Below, one piece after another: positions 46,325-55,923 of a stretch of 64,000 nucleotides of DNA. Numbering within the stretch: the first letter of the stretch is position 1; every line of letters starts with the position of its first letter. Source of the DNA: Chloroflexota bacterium (GTDB lineage Bacteria; Chloroflexota; Limnocylindria; Limnocylindrales; CSP1-4); NCBI GenBank assembly GCA_021783095.1, contig JAJXUG010000008.1, positions 1 through 64,000 on the forward strand. The letters are read 5' to 3'. Under the pieces are notes generated by a model. It had not been told where the DNA came from and ran no database searches. It saw only the letters and a list, made by a program, of their open reading frames with translations. A program made the position numbers and the translations under genes.

Positions 46325-47107
46325 TTACGGCGACGGTCGGGACCGCGGTCGAGCCGCTCTCATGCGCACCAGTGCCCCGCGGCTGCGGTCGCGCTTCAGC
46401 GCCGCACGGCAGTCAGGGCAGAGGCGCTGGACGGGCGACGTGCGCTGGACGACCTGATGGCAGCGAGCGCACTCGAGCAGCGCGACCTTCAGCCACTCTC
46501 GTGAACGGCGGGGGAGCGGGACCGCGATGTCGCTGCCGACCGTGCCCAGGCGATTCAGCACACGGCCCGCCCCGGCCCGCCGGAGCCAGCCGCTTACTGC
46601 GTCCGACCGGTTAACACCCGCACCGGTCGTCATGTTCCAGATCGCCACGGCCTTGAGCTCTCGGCTGTCGACGTCGACGCGCTCGAAGAGGTCGCGTACG
46701 GTCGCGACTCTGGTGTCGAGCGGGGCGCGTTCCAGGATGCCCTCGAACTGCGCAACAATCTCGTCGACCATCTTCTTCGTGATCCTGAGTGGCCGTTCTG
46801 CCAGCCGGAGGTCGTTCAGGCGCGCCGTGGCCGCCGCCAGTTCGGCACTGACCGTCTCGATCTCGAGGGTGATCCTGTCGGCCGCCCGTGGCCCGGCACC
46901 GCGTAGCGCGCGCCTCAGGTTCGCGTCCTCCTGCTCGAGCTTGCGCACCTGAGCGCGCGCTCGGTCGAGGTCAGGACCGCGATGCTCGGCACGGAGTCGG
47001 ATGTCCTCGTTGAGCAGCGTGACCATCTGGCGGATCGCGTCCGGCGGGAACGGCTCTATTACCGCTGCCTTGCTCACTGCGACAGGCCGCATGTCCGGGC
47101 CGATCAC
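46325..47107 (-). pseudogene. large serine recombinase, C-terminal remnant
   Basis: About 260 residues matching only the C-terminal part of a large serine recombinase. A coiled coil (DLDRARAQVRKLEQEDANLR...AELAAATARLNDL) is followed by the EIVAQFEGILERAPLDTRVATVRDLFERVDVD segment, then an unusual C-terminal zinc ribbon (ECARCHQVV...CPDCRAAL). The catalytic N-terminal and recombinase domains are absent. A close partial copy of the last 70 residues lies at 54506-54759. Together they suggest relics of the integrase of this island. Confidence 0.7.
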
Positions 47108-47150
47108 CTTGAGGCCGGGGTCCTGGATCTCATCCGCAGCACGCTCTTCA
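47043..47150 (+). pseudogene. serine recombinase zinc-ribbon fragment, opposite strand
   Basis: The plus strand encodes RLYYRCLAHCDRPHVRADHLEAGVLDLI, resembling the zinc-ribbon exit segment of serine recombinases (YYRC...C..P.VRA..LE..V). It overlaps the antisense start of the minus-strand remnant, so an inversion or rearrangement is likely here. There is no start and no continuation. Confidence 0.45.
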
Positions 47151-47156
47151 CGGAGT

Positions 47157-47590
47157 CGTCACCGGCCGCGGCCACGCGGAGCTCCTCCGGGAGCAGTACG
47201 GCTTCGGCTGGGCGGCGGTGGCCGTCGTCTCGATGGCGGCGATCGATCTGCTGGCCTACGTCGCCGAGTTCGCCGGCATCGGCCTCGGCGCCGGCATCCT
47301 GGGTGTCCCGGCATGGCTGGCCGTGGGCCTCGCCCTGTTGTTCCATTCGCTCATGGTCCTGACCGGCAGCTACCGCAGCTACGAGCGGATCGCGCTGCTG
47401 CTCTCGGTCGCTCTCTTCACCTTCGTCGTGCTCGTCCTGACGGCGCATCCCGACCCGGGGCCGGGCTGGGCGGCCTGACACTTGCGCAACCCATCGGGAG
47501 CCGCGGCTGCCTCGATCTCGTGGTCGCCACGGTCGGCGCGGTGATCATGCCCTAAATGCTCTTCTACCAGCAGGCGGCCAACGCCAGCCT
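47157..47590 (+). pseudogene. NRAMP-family metal transporter remnant
   Basis: The first part (47157-47478) encodes VTGRGHAELLREQYGFGW and helices AAIDLLAYVAEFAGIGLGAG...GSYRSYERIALLLSVALF, typical of the third to fifth helices of NRAMP Mn2+/Fe2+ transporters. After a deletion and frame change, LVVATVGAVIMP-stop-MLFYQQAANAS follows, the family PWMLFYQQ motif with its Trp codon replaced by TAA. Start, N-terminus and C-terminus are missing. A short unrelated tail (to 47666) follows. Confidence 0.7.
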
Positions 47591-47761
47591 GTTCACCTGC
47601 ACCTGGTCGTGGACGACCGAGCCCGACGGCACGACCGACGGCTGGGCGATCTACCCGAACAACTAGGCTGCACCGCCGGATAGGCAACGTGGCGACGCGC
47701 ACCGGGCCGGGAGCATCAGGACCGGCCCGGCGTCCATCTCTCTGGGAGGCAGACGGAGCTC

Positions 47762-50605
47762 ATGCTCGCTGCTATGCTCCCGCCCACAGTGCCCAGCGTG
47801 TTCGTCGGCCGGCAACGTGAGCTTGCGCGCCTCGACGAGGTAGCGCGGCGCGTTCGGGACGACCGGGTCGGCGGGGCTGCGCTAATCGTCGGCGACCCCG
47901 GAAGCGGCAAGAGCCGCTTGCTCGGGGAGGCCCTGTCAGGAGCCGCGATCCGCCGCCAGGTCAGGCTGGTGGGCTTCGAACCCACCCAGTCGATCCCATT
48001 GGCTGCGGCTGGTGATCTCCTCCGCCGGCTCAGCGGCGTGCCGGTTCACGGACGGCGCCTCGAGGAGCTTGCCTTCGGGGCAACCGAAGGCGTTCCCGAT
48101 CCGGTGCGAATCTTCGAAGCAGCCCACCGCGCGCTCTCGGTTTCCGGTCCTCTCCTGGTGGCGGTCGACGACTTGCACTGGCTCGACGACCTGACGATCG
48201 GGCTGCTGCTGTATCTGCTGCGCGCCGCCGTAACGGCCACGACCGGCGTCGCGATCATCGCCGCCGCTCGTCCATCGCCGATAACGGCTGCCTTCCGCGG
48301 GGCGATGGAGGCGGCGTTGGCCGACGCCAAGGGCGCGGTCCTGGAGCTCGGACCCCTGAGCCTCTCCGAGGGGCTGGCCCTCGCCCGCAGCCTCGATCAA
48401 GGCCTCGACGACGCGGCCGCCGCGGCCATCTGGCGACGAGCCGCCGGCTCGCCATTCTGGCTCGAGGCGCTGGCCGTCACCCGCGAGCCCTCGGATCTCA
48501 CCACCCTGATCGACAATCGGCTCCAGTCGATCGGTGCCGATGCGGGCCGCCTGATCGCTGCGCTGGCCGTCGCCGCGCGGCCGTACGCCGTCGACCAGCT
48601 CGGCGAGGTGCTCGACTGGGAGTCCGGGCGCGTCCAGGCCGTGACTCGCGAGCTCGAGGCGCGGGGCCTCGGCCTGGAGGGCGGCGGCTACGTTCGTACT
48701 GCCCATGACCTGATCCGGGAGGCGGCGGAACGCGAGATTCCCAGCTCGCTTCGGCGGCGACTGCACGCGCGGTTCGCCCAGCTGATCGAGGCGGACGCGG
48801 GCGATGACGTGGCGCTCCTGCGCGAGGCGCTCGAGCACCGTGCGGCGGCCGGCCTGCCCTCCACCGACCTTGCCCTGCGACTCGCCGCGTCCCCCCAGCG
48901 GCGGCTCCTGGGTCGCGACGGGCTGTTGCTGCTCGTCGCGATCAGCGATTCGTTGCCGGTGCGTTCGCCAGCGCAGCTGGCGCTCGACCAGCGTCTCGGC
49001 GAAATCGCCGACTCGCTGGGGGAGCAGGACGTGGCGATTGAGCGATGGGCCCGGGTCGCCGACGCCGCGGGGAGGCCGGACGATCGAGTGCGGGCGCTCA
49101 TCGAGGCTGGCTGGTCGTCGTTTCGACGCCGCGACGCGGCGGCCGTCCATGCATTCGCGGATCGGGCCCGGGCGGTGCTGGGTCCGCCGGTGGACGGGGC
49201 CGTGGAGCTCGAGCCCGTCGTGCGGCTCGAGGCACTCGAGGCCCTGACGGCCCTGTGGCTCGACCACCGCACTGCGGAAGGTGCAATGGCCGCCGATCGG
49301 GCGCTCGACGCGGCCCGGAGGATGTGGGCGGCGATGACGCCCACGAGCGGCAGCCTCTCGCGGTCGGCGCGCCTGGCATACCTGGCTGCCCTCGAGGCGG
49401 CGATGGACGCGGCCCTGCAGCAGGATCGCCCCGACGAGGTCGCGCGCCTCGGCGACGAGAGCCTGGCCATCGCCTCGGGCCGCGACTCCGAGGCGAGGGT
49501 TGCGGCGCTGAATCGCTTTGCCTTCGCGCTCCGGGCGCTGGGGCATTCGGCCGATGCCGAAGTCCACTCCCGGGAGGCCTGGGAGCTGGCGTCCCACCTC
49601 GTCCTGCCGGCTGCGCAGGTCGAGGCCGGACATGGCCTCGCCCAGTGCCTCGCGACGATGGGCCGGCTCGAGGCCGCGCGCGATGCGGCGCGCGCGACCG
49701 CGGAGATCGAGGCGAGGCTTCGTCACGTCGCCCAGCGCTGGGGGAACGCCGTCGCGGCGCTTCACGGCATCGAGCTGTCAATGGGCGATCCGACCCTGGC
49801 ACTTCGGGCCCTGGGGGACGACGCGGCGCGGGAGACCGACCCCCACTTCCGGCTGGGTATCCACCAGACGATCGCCCTCTGGGAAGCCAGATGGCACGGC
49901 TCGCGAGCCGCCGGTGCGGTCGAGGACGAGCTGGCCGCGGCGCAGGCGGACTGGGCGCTGGTCGGCTGTCCCCGCTGTGGCCGCGAGCTCGCGATCCGAA
50001 CGGTCGAAGCGCTGGCCCGCATCGGACAGCCGGATCGGGCGAGGGAAGGCCTGACGGCCTGGGACGAGCGTGCCGACGGCGCATCCGCTCAGGCAGCGAC
50101 ATGGCGGCTCGGCGCCGAGGCAATGCTCCGCGCTGCCGAGGGCGACCGGTCAGCCGCCCGGGGACTGCTCGAGACCCTCGGCACGCGGCTCGAGGTTGCT
50201 GGCGAGGTCGACGAGGCACTGTGGGCTCGCATCGACCTCGGTCGTGTGCTGCTCGGAAACGATCGCCAGGCGGCGATGGAGGTCTTCACGGCCGCGGAGT
50301 CGCTCGCAGAGGACATGGGCGCTCGCAGTGAGGCCCGCCTCATCGCCCAGGCCCTACGCCGCCTCGGCGTTCGTGCCTGGCGCCGACGAGGGAGTGTCGG
50401 CGAGGCCGCTCTGTCGGCCCGAGAGGTCGAGGTTGCTCGGCTCGTCGCGACCGGGGCTTCGAACCGCGAGATCTCCGAGGCGCTCGTGATCGCGCCGAAG
50501 ACCGTCGAACGCCACGTGAGCAATGCGCTGACGAAGCTCGGTCTCCGCAACCGCACCGAGCTCGCGGCCGCGATGACGGGCAGTCAGGCGCCCGAGCCCG
50601 GGTGA
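47762..50605 (+). CDS. LuxR-family ATPase regulator (LAL type)
   Basis: A 947-residue regulator. An AAA/STAND domain begins with [18 protein letters not shown], Walker A GDPGSGKS (44-51) and Walker [15 protein letters not shown] long helical, TPR-like middle part (about 290-860) is followed by a C-terminal LuxR HTH ([45 protein letters not shown]). LAL/MalT-type proteins are ATP-dependent activators that sense small ligands. The TCCGG iterons 20 bp after its stop, in front of the next genes, are candidate binding sites. ATG 47774 (codon 5) is an alternative start. Confidence 0.9.
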   Translation: MLAAMLPPTVPSVFVGRQRELARLDEVARRVRDDRVGGAALIVGDPGSGKSRLLGEALSGAAIRRQVRLVGFEPTQSIPLAAAGDLLRRLSGVPVHGRRLEELAFGATEGVPDPVRIFEAAHRALSVSGPLLVAVDDLHWLDDLTIGLLLYLLRAAVTATTGVAIIAAARPSPITAAFRGAMEAALADAKGAVLELGPLSLSEGLALARSLDQGLDDAAAAAIWRRAAGSPFWLEALAVTREPSDLTTLIDNRLQSIGADAGRLIAALAVAARPYAVDQLGEVLDWESGRVQAVTRELEARGLGLEGGGYVRTAHDLIREAAEREIPSSLRRRLHARFAQLIEADAGDDVALLREALEHRAAAGLPSTDLALRLAASPQRRLLGRDGLLLLVAISDSLPVRSPAQLALDQRLGEIADSLGEQDVAIERWARVADAAGRPDDRVRALIEAGWSSFRRRDAAAVHAFADRARAVLGPPVDGAVELEPVVRLEALEALTALWLDHRTAEGAMAADRALDAARRMWAAMTPTSGSLSRSARLAYLAALEAAMDAALQQDRPDEVARLGDESLAIASGRDSEARVAALNRFAFALRALGHSADAEVHSREAWELASHLVLPAAQVEAGHGLAQCLATMGRLEAARDAARATAEIEARLRHVAQRWGNAVAALHGIELSMGDPTLALRALGDDAARETDPHFRLGIHQTIALWEARWHGSRAAGAVEDELAAAQADWALVGCPRCGRELAIRTVEALARIGQPDRAREGLTAWDERADGASAQAATWRLGAEAMLRAAEGDRSAARGLLETLGTRLEVAGEVDEALWARIDLGRVLLGNDRQAAMEVFTAAESLAEDMGARSEARLIAQALRRLGVRAWRRRGSVGEAALSAREVEVARLVATGASNREISEALVIAPKTVERHVSNALTKLGLRNRTELAAAMTGSQAPEPG

Positions 50606-50624
50606 CGTCGGTGGTTTGCGCTGC

Positions 50625-50654
50625 GGTCCGGACGTATCCGGATCGGTCCGGTAC
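50625..50654. promoter_or_regulatory. three TCCGG decamer iterons at 10-bp period
   Basis: GGTCCGGACG, TATCCGGATC and GGTCCGGTAC stand in tandem, with TCCGG at 50627, 50637 and 50647. Each core is a short palindrome on the same DNA face. The array is about 90 bp upstream of the 50746 gene, a typical activator distance; the adjacent LAL regulator is the obvious candidate. Confidence 0.6.
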
Positions 50655-50745
50655 GGGATTCCCCCGATGAACCGGAGGCCCCCCGGCTCCTAGCCTCCCC
50701 TGCGATCGACCACCGCCGGTCGAGACGCGCACTGCGAGGGAGCGC

Positions 50746-51081
50746 ATGGCAATCGTGGTGCTCATGGCCGGAGATGGTGCCGGGGAGCCGGTGGTCGGAC
50801 CGACCGCCGCGGAGCTCCTCAATGGCCTCGGCATCACCCGGATCGCGTTCCTGCGCGACGGCCTCGCGACCAGTGTGGTGCTCGAGGGTTGGGCGTTCGA
50901 CCCGACTCGAACCGATGAAGCCGTCGGGGTCCTGTTCCCGGGCGGCACTCACGACGTCCGGGCGTTCCACGAGATCGAGCACGTGGGCGTCTCGGGCGGA
51001 CTGCGCAAGGGGAAGGACCCGATCGTCGAGGTCCTGCCACGGCCCAGCGTCCCTGGGCTCACGAGGGAAGGTGCTCAATGA
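50746..51081 (+). CDS. hypothetical protein
   Basis: A 111-residue soluble protein with strand-helix alternation (AIVVLMAGDG, ITRIAFLRDGLATSVVLEGWAFDP, EAVGVLFPGGTHDVRAFHEIEHVGV). There are no known motifs, signal or membrane helix. A GAGGGAG site precedes the ATG, and the stop overlaps the next start (ATGA), so it is coupled to the PD40-repeat gene. It may be a regulator-linked accessory protein; function unknown. Confidence 0.65.
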   Translation: MAIVVLMAGDGAGEPVVGPTAAELLNGLGITRIAFLRDGLATSVVLEGWAFDPTRTDEAVGVLFPGGTHDVRAFHEIEHVGVSGGLRKGKDPIVEVLPRPSVPGLTREGAQ

Positions 51082-52028
51082 AGACGTCGCTCGCACGCAT
51101 CGGAGGGTCGAGAATCTCCCGACCCCGGACCTGGCTCCCCGTCGCGATCGGCTTGATCGCCCTCGTCGCCGTGCCGGCCTCGGCGCTGGCGAAGCAGTAC
51201 TCGGATTGGTCGGCACCGCAGCGGATCGACACCATCAACGGGAACAGCTCCGAGCTGACCACGGCCTACACGGACGGCTGCCCGATGCAGTCTCCCGACG
51301 GCCTCACCCTCTACTTCGCGTCGAATCGACCAGGGTCCGTGGGCGGTCTCGACATCTACGTTTCGAATCGTGCGAGCACGGATGCCGCCTGGGGAGACCC
51401 GGTGAACCTCACGGCGGTGAACACCACGGCCAACGAGTTCTGCCCGACGCCCATTCGGGGCGGCGGCCTCTTCTTCGTCAGATCGGGATCCGGCGATTGT
51501 GGCGGCGCCTCCGATCCGGGCGACATCTACTTCACGCGCTACAACCCGACCCGCGGCTGGACGGTTCCGGAGAATCTCGGCTGCCAGGTCAACAGCGCCC
51601 TCGGCGCCGCGGGCCCGTCGTACTTCGAAACCAGCTCCGGCAACTTCCTGTACTTCTCCAACGGCCCGGACATCTACGCCAGCAAGCAGGCGCCCGACGG
51701 CAGCTTCGGTCCTGCCACCGCGGTCACGGAGCTGAACAGCACTGCCAACGACTTCCGGCCGAACGTCCGGAAGGACGGGCTCGAGATGGTCTTCGACTCC
51801 GACCGGCCCGGTGGCTATGGGGGCCTGGACATCTGGACCTCGACGCGCGCCATCGTGAACGATCCATGGTCGACCCCCACCAACCTGGGTGGCCTGGTGA
51901 ACACGTCGGCGAATGAACTCCGAGCATCGTTCTCCTGGAATGCCACGACCCTCTACTTCGGCCGGACCGGCGGGGTAGGCGGATCGATGGACATCTGGGT
52001 CGCGACGAGAGAATCCGTCAGCAACTGA
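51078..52028 (+). CDS. exported PD40 (TolB-like) propeller protein
   Basis: A 316-residue protein with a signal peptide (about 1-38, ...PASALA-K). The mature part is built of PD40-type repeats: DGLTLYFASNRPGSVGGLDIYVSNR, GGGLFFVRSG, FLYFSNGPDIYAS, DGLEMVFDSDRPGGYGGLDIWTSTR and ATTLYFGRTGG, giving five or six blades. Such propellers bind peptides or glycans outside the cell. It is coupled to the preceding 111-residue gene and followed by a strong hairpin. It resembles the propeller repeats of the 1070-residue protein in the same island, but the repeat type is different. Confidence 0.82.
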   Translation: MKTSLARIGGSRISRPRTWLPVAIGLIALVAVPASALAKQYSDWSAPQRIDTINGNSSELTTAYTDGCPMQSPDGLTLYFASNRPGSVGGLDIYVSNRASTDAAWGDPVNLTAVNTTANEFCPTPIRGGGLFFVRSGSGDCGGASDPGDIYFTRYNPTRGWTVPENLGCQVNSALGAAGPSYFETSSGNFLYFSNGPDIYASKQAPDGSFGPATAVTELNSTANDFRPNVRKDGLEMVFDSDRPGGYGGLDIWTSTRAIVNDPWSTPTNLGGLVNTSANELRASFSWNATTLYFGRTGGVGGSMDIWVATRESVSN

Positions 52029-52125
52029 CATCGACGGGTCAGGTCGTGTCAGCGGCGCACGACAGCGTCCCTGGCGAGCGAGCCCACTCGCTCGCCGCAG
52101 GTGCCCATCAGTGCGCCCATCCAAG

Positions 52126-52159
52126 GAGAAGTGCCCACCACGTCGGGTGGGCACTTCTC
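52126..52159. terminator. perfect 14-bp stem after the PD40 gene
   Basis: GAGAAGTGCCCACC (52126-52139) and GGTGGGCACTTCTC (52146-52159) enclose a 6-nt loop about 100 bp after the PD40 stop. The AGAA/TTCT ends make it work as a terminator in either direction. The rest of 52029-52324 holds no gene I can support. Confidence 0.65.
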
Positions 52160-52324
52160 ACGTTCACCCCGCGCTTCTTACCGACCGGCCCCGATCAGAG
52201 CGCCTGAAGGGCGCCCCGAATTTCGGGTCTACCGCGCGGCGAATCGGTCGGATAGCCTCCCCACGCACACGCGGAGGGCCGCGATCACCCGACGACGGCC
52301 GCCGGCGTGCTGGGAGGGAGTGGG

Positions 52325-52633
52325 ATGGCCAGGGGCCGAGCCGCGTCCGCGATCCTTGTGGCCCTTCTATCGATCGTCGGGGCCGCCGGCTGTGGCGGGC
52401 CAATGGGATCGGCCGGTCTTGGCGCGGGAGCCCCAGCGTTGCTCCCCGCGCCGTCGGAGCCCGCGGTTGACCTCTCGACTGCGCCGACGCGCGTCCACGT
52501 TGATCGCGCAACGGCGACGGCGGCCTGGATCGGTCCGGCGGGCGGCACGGTGTCGGCGAAGGCGGCGGAGGTGCCGGCCATCTCGGGGGCCGGCGGCCGG
52601 GTCGGCACAGGGGAGGGTGCGGGCGACCGGTAG
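52325..52633 (+). CDS. small lipoprotein, possibly truncated
   Basis: A 102-residue protein with signal MARGRAASAILVALLSIVGA and lipobox AAGC. The mature part is short, Ala/Pro/Gly-rich (PAPSEPAVDLSTAPTRVHVDRATATAAWIGPAGGTVSA) and stops abruptly. The GPAGGTVS stretch looks like the start of a longer domain, so this may be the 5' remnant of a larger gene. A GGGAGGGA ribosome site supports the start. Confidence 0.5.
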   Translation: MARGRAASAILVALLSIVGAAGCGGPMGSAGLGAGAPALLPAPSEPAVDLSTAPTRVHVDRATATAAWIGPAGGTVSAKAAEVPAISGAGGRVGTGEGAGDR

Positions 52634-52884
52634 GCGATGCGCCGCCGCAGCGGGGCGGCTGGGAGCATGGAGACGGACCACGCCCTGAGGGTGGACGCGC
52701 GCGGCTCGCTCGGGTATCGGTCAGTTGACCGAGGGGCTAGGGAGTCCCGCTGAATCAGCCCGGTGCGCCGTCCTGCCCGTCAAGAGTGCGGGCGTTGGCC
52801 CCGATCCCTACTCGGCCCTGTGGGCCGTGCGTTCTGGCTGCGGGCGGTCGGTGCGCCACTTGGCGCGCGCGTCCCGATCCCGCC

Positions 52885-53711
52885 CTATCCGGCGGGTCGT
52901 TCGCTCGCGAGCTGTTGCAGGCGCTCCGGCAGGCCGCGACGGACCGCCTGCCGGTAGCCCACCTTTGCGAACACCCCGTTGGCCACGAGCAGCAGATCCT
53001 TGAGTGGCGGGGCCGAGAGTCCCCTCGAGGTGAACGGCGCAAAGGTCGCCGCGCCATCGTCGGTCACGCTCAGCCAGCCCGTGAGCATCCGCGAAGTGAT
53101 GCCGTTGAGGAGCGCCCCGAAGTCGTGCGCGAGGACACCGGCTCGGCGACCGCCGAGCGGGAGCAGACTGTCGGCGGCGCTGACCGACAACCCGGCGCGA
53201 TCATGGGCCGTGACGTGGACCGGTACCACAACGGGAAACCCGTCGACACCGCGGAAGGCGATGAGCTGGTGCGGCAGCTTGGCGACCTGCCCGGCCACCT
53301 TGCGCACCTCGACGCGTGGTTCCGTGCCGGCCGCAGGCGCGGCCTGAGGCAGCGGCAGATCGAATGGACCGGCGCCCAGGACTTCGGGCTCACCTCGAGC
53401 GTCAAGATCGGGCCATGTCACGACGCGCTCGACCGCGACGTCGACGAACACACGCTCCCAGTAGTACTCCTTTAGCAAGCGATCCCAGAGCAGCCCGCGC
53501 TTCGTTCGCGGATGATGTGCTCGAGTTTGCGCCCGAAACCGAGCGACGTCGTGAACCCCAGGATGCCCTCGGCGCGCCGATCGAGCCCACATGTCGCGAT
53601 GCTGGTCACAACGGCGCCTCCCGCGGGCGTCAGGTAGGCGGCAGCCGCGACGAGATCACCGCGGATCGTGTCGTCGACGGCATCGGACCAACACACCGGA
53701 ACCGTGCTCAT
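52885..53711 (-). pseudogene. pyridoxamine-oxidase-like (split barrel) protein, broken
   Basis: The N-terminal part (53711-53520) encodes DTIRGDLVAAAAYLTPAGGAVVTSIATCGLDRR...FTTSLGFGRKLEHI, typical of the FMN split-barrel family found in actinobacteria. The C-terminal part (53480-52885), in another frame, encodes LLWDRLLKEYYWERVFVDVAVERV..WPDLDARGEPEVLGA through GVFAKVGYRQAVRRGL. About 50-80 residues between them are missing and the frame is shifted at about 53490-53520. A single protein cannot be made. Confidence 0.7.
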
Positions 53712-53829
53712 CTCTTCCTCGCCGATCGTGGCCTGTTCACCCTGATGATCGTGATGCACCTCGACGCTCGGGACCTGTCGGCGTCGCCCGGCCAAGGCTT
53801 TGCCGAGCTGAATGGGCCCGATTCAGGGG

Positions 53830-53861
53830 GCCGAACGGCCCTGCCGCAAGGGCCGTTCGGC
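53830..53861. terminator. perfect 13-bp stem with 6-nt loop
   Basis: GCCGAACGGCCCT (53830-53842) and AGGGCCGTTCGGC (53849-53861) flank GCCGCA. It lies in decayed DNA with no intact gene on either side within 1 kb, so it is probably a relic terminator. Confidence 0.5.
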
Positions 53862-53989
53862 TCGATCGCCAGTGGACCGCCAAGATCGTCCGATCACGGG
53901 ACTGCCCGTAGCCATCCCGCGACCACCGTCGGCACCACGAGCCGGAGGCCTGGGACCTACCGGGTCAAGTCATGTAGCTCCACGACCGG

Positions 53990-54440
53990 CTCAAAGCGGG
54001 GCATGGCTCGCATGACTCCGCCGTGCCCTCTGGCTCGACCAGTCGCGGCCCCAGGATCCACACGAGCGGCGCCGTCGTCTCCGCCCCACCCTCGACCGCG
54101 CGTTCGACCGGTGGTGCTTCACGGTCGAGTGCGACAGGCCGAGGCGGTGGGCGGCGGCCTTCCCGACCCGACGGGGACTTGGGCGTCGGTGCGGATCGGA
54201 CCACCGTGCCGTCATGGCTCAAGCATGACGGTGGGCGGGGTTCCTACTCGGCCGACGCGCGTCAGTCCGCGCTCGCCCCGCCTTCGTCTCGCCCGCTTCC
54301 GCTCTGCCTTCAGGCACCGGCACCTGCGGGGCGAGCATCGACACGAGCCGCGCCGTCGTCTCAGCGGATGGGTGAACCGCTGGGCGAACGCTCGAACTCC
54401 CGGGGCTTCTCGGTCGAGGGGACCGGAAAGTCAATGGTGG
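53990..54440 (-). pseudogene. two LuxR-type HTH remnants
   Basis: In one frame the minus strand near 54165-54098 encodes AHRLGLSHSTVKHHRSNARS, a LuxR recognition helix. The continuation AETTAPLVWILGPRLVEPEG is in another frame (near 54095-54035). A second copy of the tail, AETTARLVSMLAPQVPVPEG, lies near 54365-54300. The DNA at 54055-54081 and 54335-54361 is nearly identical, indicating duplication before decay. Confidence 0.4.
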
Positions 54441-54505
54441 AGGGGCAATGCCTGTTGAGCCTCCGACCTTTGCTCGCCCGCCCGCGGCCTTGATCAGGGC
54501 GGCAG

Positions 54506-54759
54506 TCATGTTCGTCGTCGAGCGGCCCTCGCGCGGGTGACGGCGTCGAGGCTTCGACTTCGCTTCAGTGCCGCTCGGCAGTCCGGACAGTAGCGTTGTA
54601 CGGGCGAGCGGCGCTCGACCACCTGATGACAGCGCTCGCACTCGAGAAGGGCGACGGTCAGCCACTCGCGTGAGCAACGGGGGAGAGGCAGGGCGATCTC
54701 GGTGGTGGTCGTGCCCCGCGCATTCAGTACACGCCCGGCTCCCGCCCGCCGGAGCCAGC
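54506..54759 (-). pseudogene. serine recombinase C-terminal remnant ending at the att-like repeat
   Basis: About 75 residues (SWLRRAGAGRVLN...LPLPRCSREWLTVALLECERCHQVV...CPDCRAAL) closely match the end of the remnant at 46325. At 54759, exactly where the match to the other recombinase stops, the sequence becomes tRNA-Asn 3' flank. This junction is what integration or excision at the tRNA would leave. Confidence 0.65.
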
Positions 54760-54777
54760 TACCTCCGGGTAGCACGT
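54746..54777. repeat. right copy of the 32-bp direct repeat (candidate att site)
   Basis: 31 of 32 positions match 41653-41684 at the tRNA-Asn 3' end, in the same orientation, 13.1 kb away. The left 14 bases also belong to the recombinase remnant coding sequence. A candidate right end of the island. Confidence 0.6.
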
Positions 54778-54799
54778 GTCCGCAGGCGTGCGTGGAAGA

Positions 54800-54857
54800 C
54801 CTCGACTTGGCGTGCGACCTCAACTTGTGGCAGACCTGAGGCAATCCTCAACTTGTG
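54800..54857. repeat. CCTC(A/G)ACTTG triplet repeat beside the att-like site
   Basis: CCTCGACTTGG at 54800 and CCTCAACTTGTG at 54818 and 54846 form three same-direction copies just outside the att-like repeat. They could be arm-type binding sites for a recombinase or accessory factor. The rest of 54858-55164 holds no gene I can support. Confidence 0.45.
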
Positions 54858-55164
54858 CCGGACAGACGAGGTCGCCACGACCTGACGTCTTCGAATCCCT
54901 CCGGGCGCGTCGACGACGTGCCGATGTGGGCATCGCACCACCACGGCGCCAACCGCAACCTGTTACGTCCTTCCAGCTTCGGCCAACGGTTACGTACTGT
55001 CTGGCCCCGCCAACTGTTGGCCACCGCTTCCCCGCCGGTTCAGCACACGGGAGGCGTCGGCGCCCGGCGCCTGATGCCGCGGGACCGCCTCCGACGTCCA
55101 CGGTGGGATCCACGTCGCGGGGGCCGCGGATCCGGTGCCGCTGGACGCTGGACGGAGGTGTGGC

Positions 55165-55644
55165 TCAGCCGCCCGTGACGGCGAACCAGCGCGGGCCGGC
55201 GCCGGTCTGGCCGGCGAAGAACACGACCGGGGCGAGGCACGGCGTCGGCAGGCTCACGTGTGCCGAGACCATCGCGTCGCCCTCGGGCGAGAACGGGACG
55301 GTGTCGGTCAGGATCGGGCTGGCGCCGGCGCACGCGACGATCGCGCGACCGGTCGGGATCGGGTTCGTCCCAGCCGCCCCGCCGGAGGCCAGCACGAGGC
55401 CCTGGACCGAGACCGTGAGGCGGCCGTCGGCGAACAGGCGGGCGTCGCCGCGGTCGAGGACCCACGCAATGCCCCCGCCGGCGATGCCGTCGAGCGCGAG
55501 GCCGCCCGTCGGGATGCCGGTCATCGACGCGTCGAGGAGCTTGGTGCCGGGGTCTGCGGCTGCTGCGCCGCTGGCGAGGGCCACCGCGATGACGGCACCT
55601 ACGATGGCGGGCACGAGGCGGCCGAGACGGGTGCGGGCAGACAT
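55165..55644 (-). CDS. hypothetical secreted protein
   Basis: A 159-residue protein with a signal peptide (LVPAIVGAVIAVALASGAAAA-D, cleavage near residue 30). The mature part is all-beta in character (ARLFADGRLTVSVQGLVLASG, AMVSAHVSLP) with two cysteines (IVACAGAS, LPTPCLAP) that could form a disulfide. It resembles small secreted proteins found singly in actinobacteria, function unknown. It is divergent from the 56006 operon across 361 bp that hold the promoter of that operon. Confidence 0.72.
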   Translation of the reverse strand: MSARTRLGRLVPAIVGAVIAVALASGAAAADPGTKLLDASMTGIPTGGLALDGIAGGGIAWVLDRGDARLFADGRLTVSVQGLVLASGGAAGTNPIPTGRAIVACAGASPILTDTVPFSPEGDAMVSAHVSLPTPCLAPVVFFAGQTGAGPRWFAVTGG

Positions 55645-55923
55645 GGGGCGATCCTCCTAGGTGACGACAGGTGGCGCAGGTGTCGTCGTGGGCGTGGATA
55701 CGCCACGGTGGGGGCGGCGGTTTCCGGAAGTTGATCGCAGCCGGTTGCCTGGGCAGGGCTGGGCGAGGTGGACACGGCCGAACTTCGCGGCGTGCTGCGT
55801 CGCGGCGATGCCCGGGCTCGCCACCCGAATGGGGGCCGCTGTGGGCAGCGACCGGCGCATGGGCGCGTACCTGCCCGCTCCTCTGAGTCAACCGAAGTCA
55901 AGACGCGCCTCGAGCCCAGCCGC

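Noticed and set aside
53316..54458. 380-residue plus-strand frame in the decayed region
   Set aside because: It has no motif and covers pseudogene remnants on the other strand.
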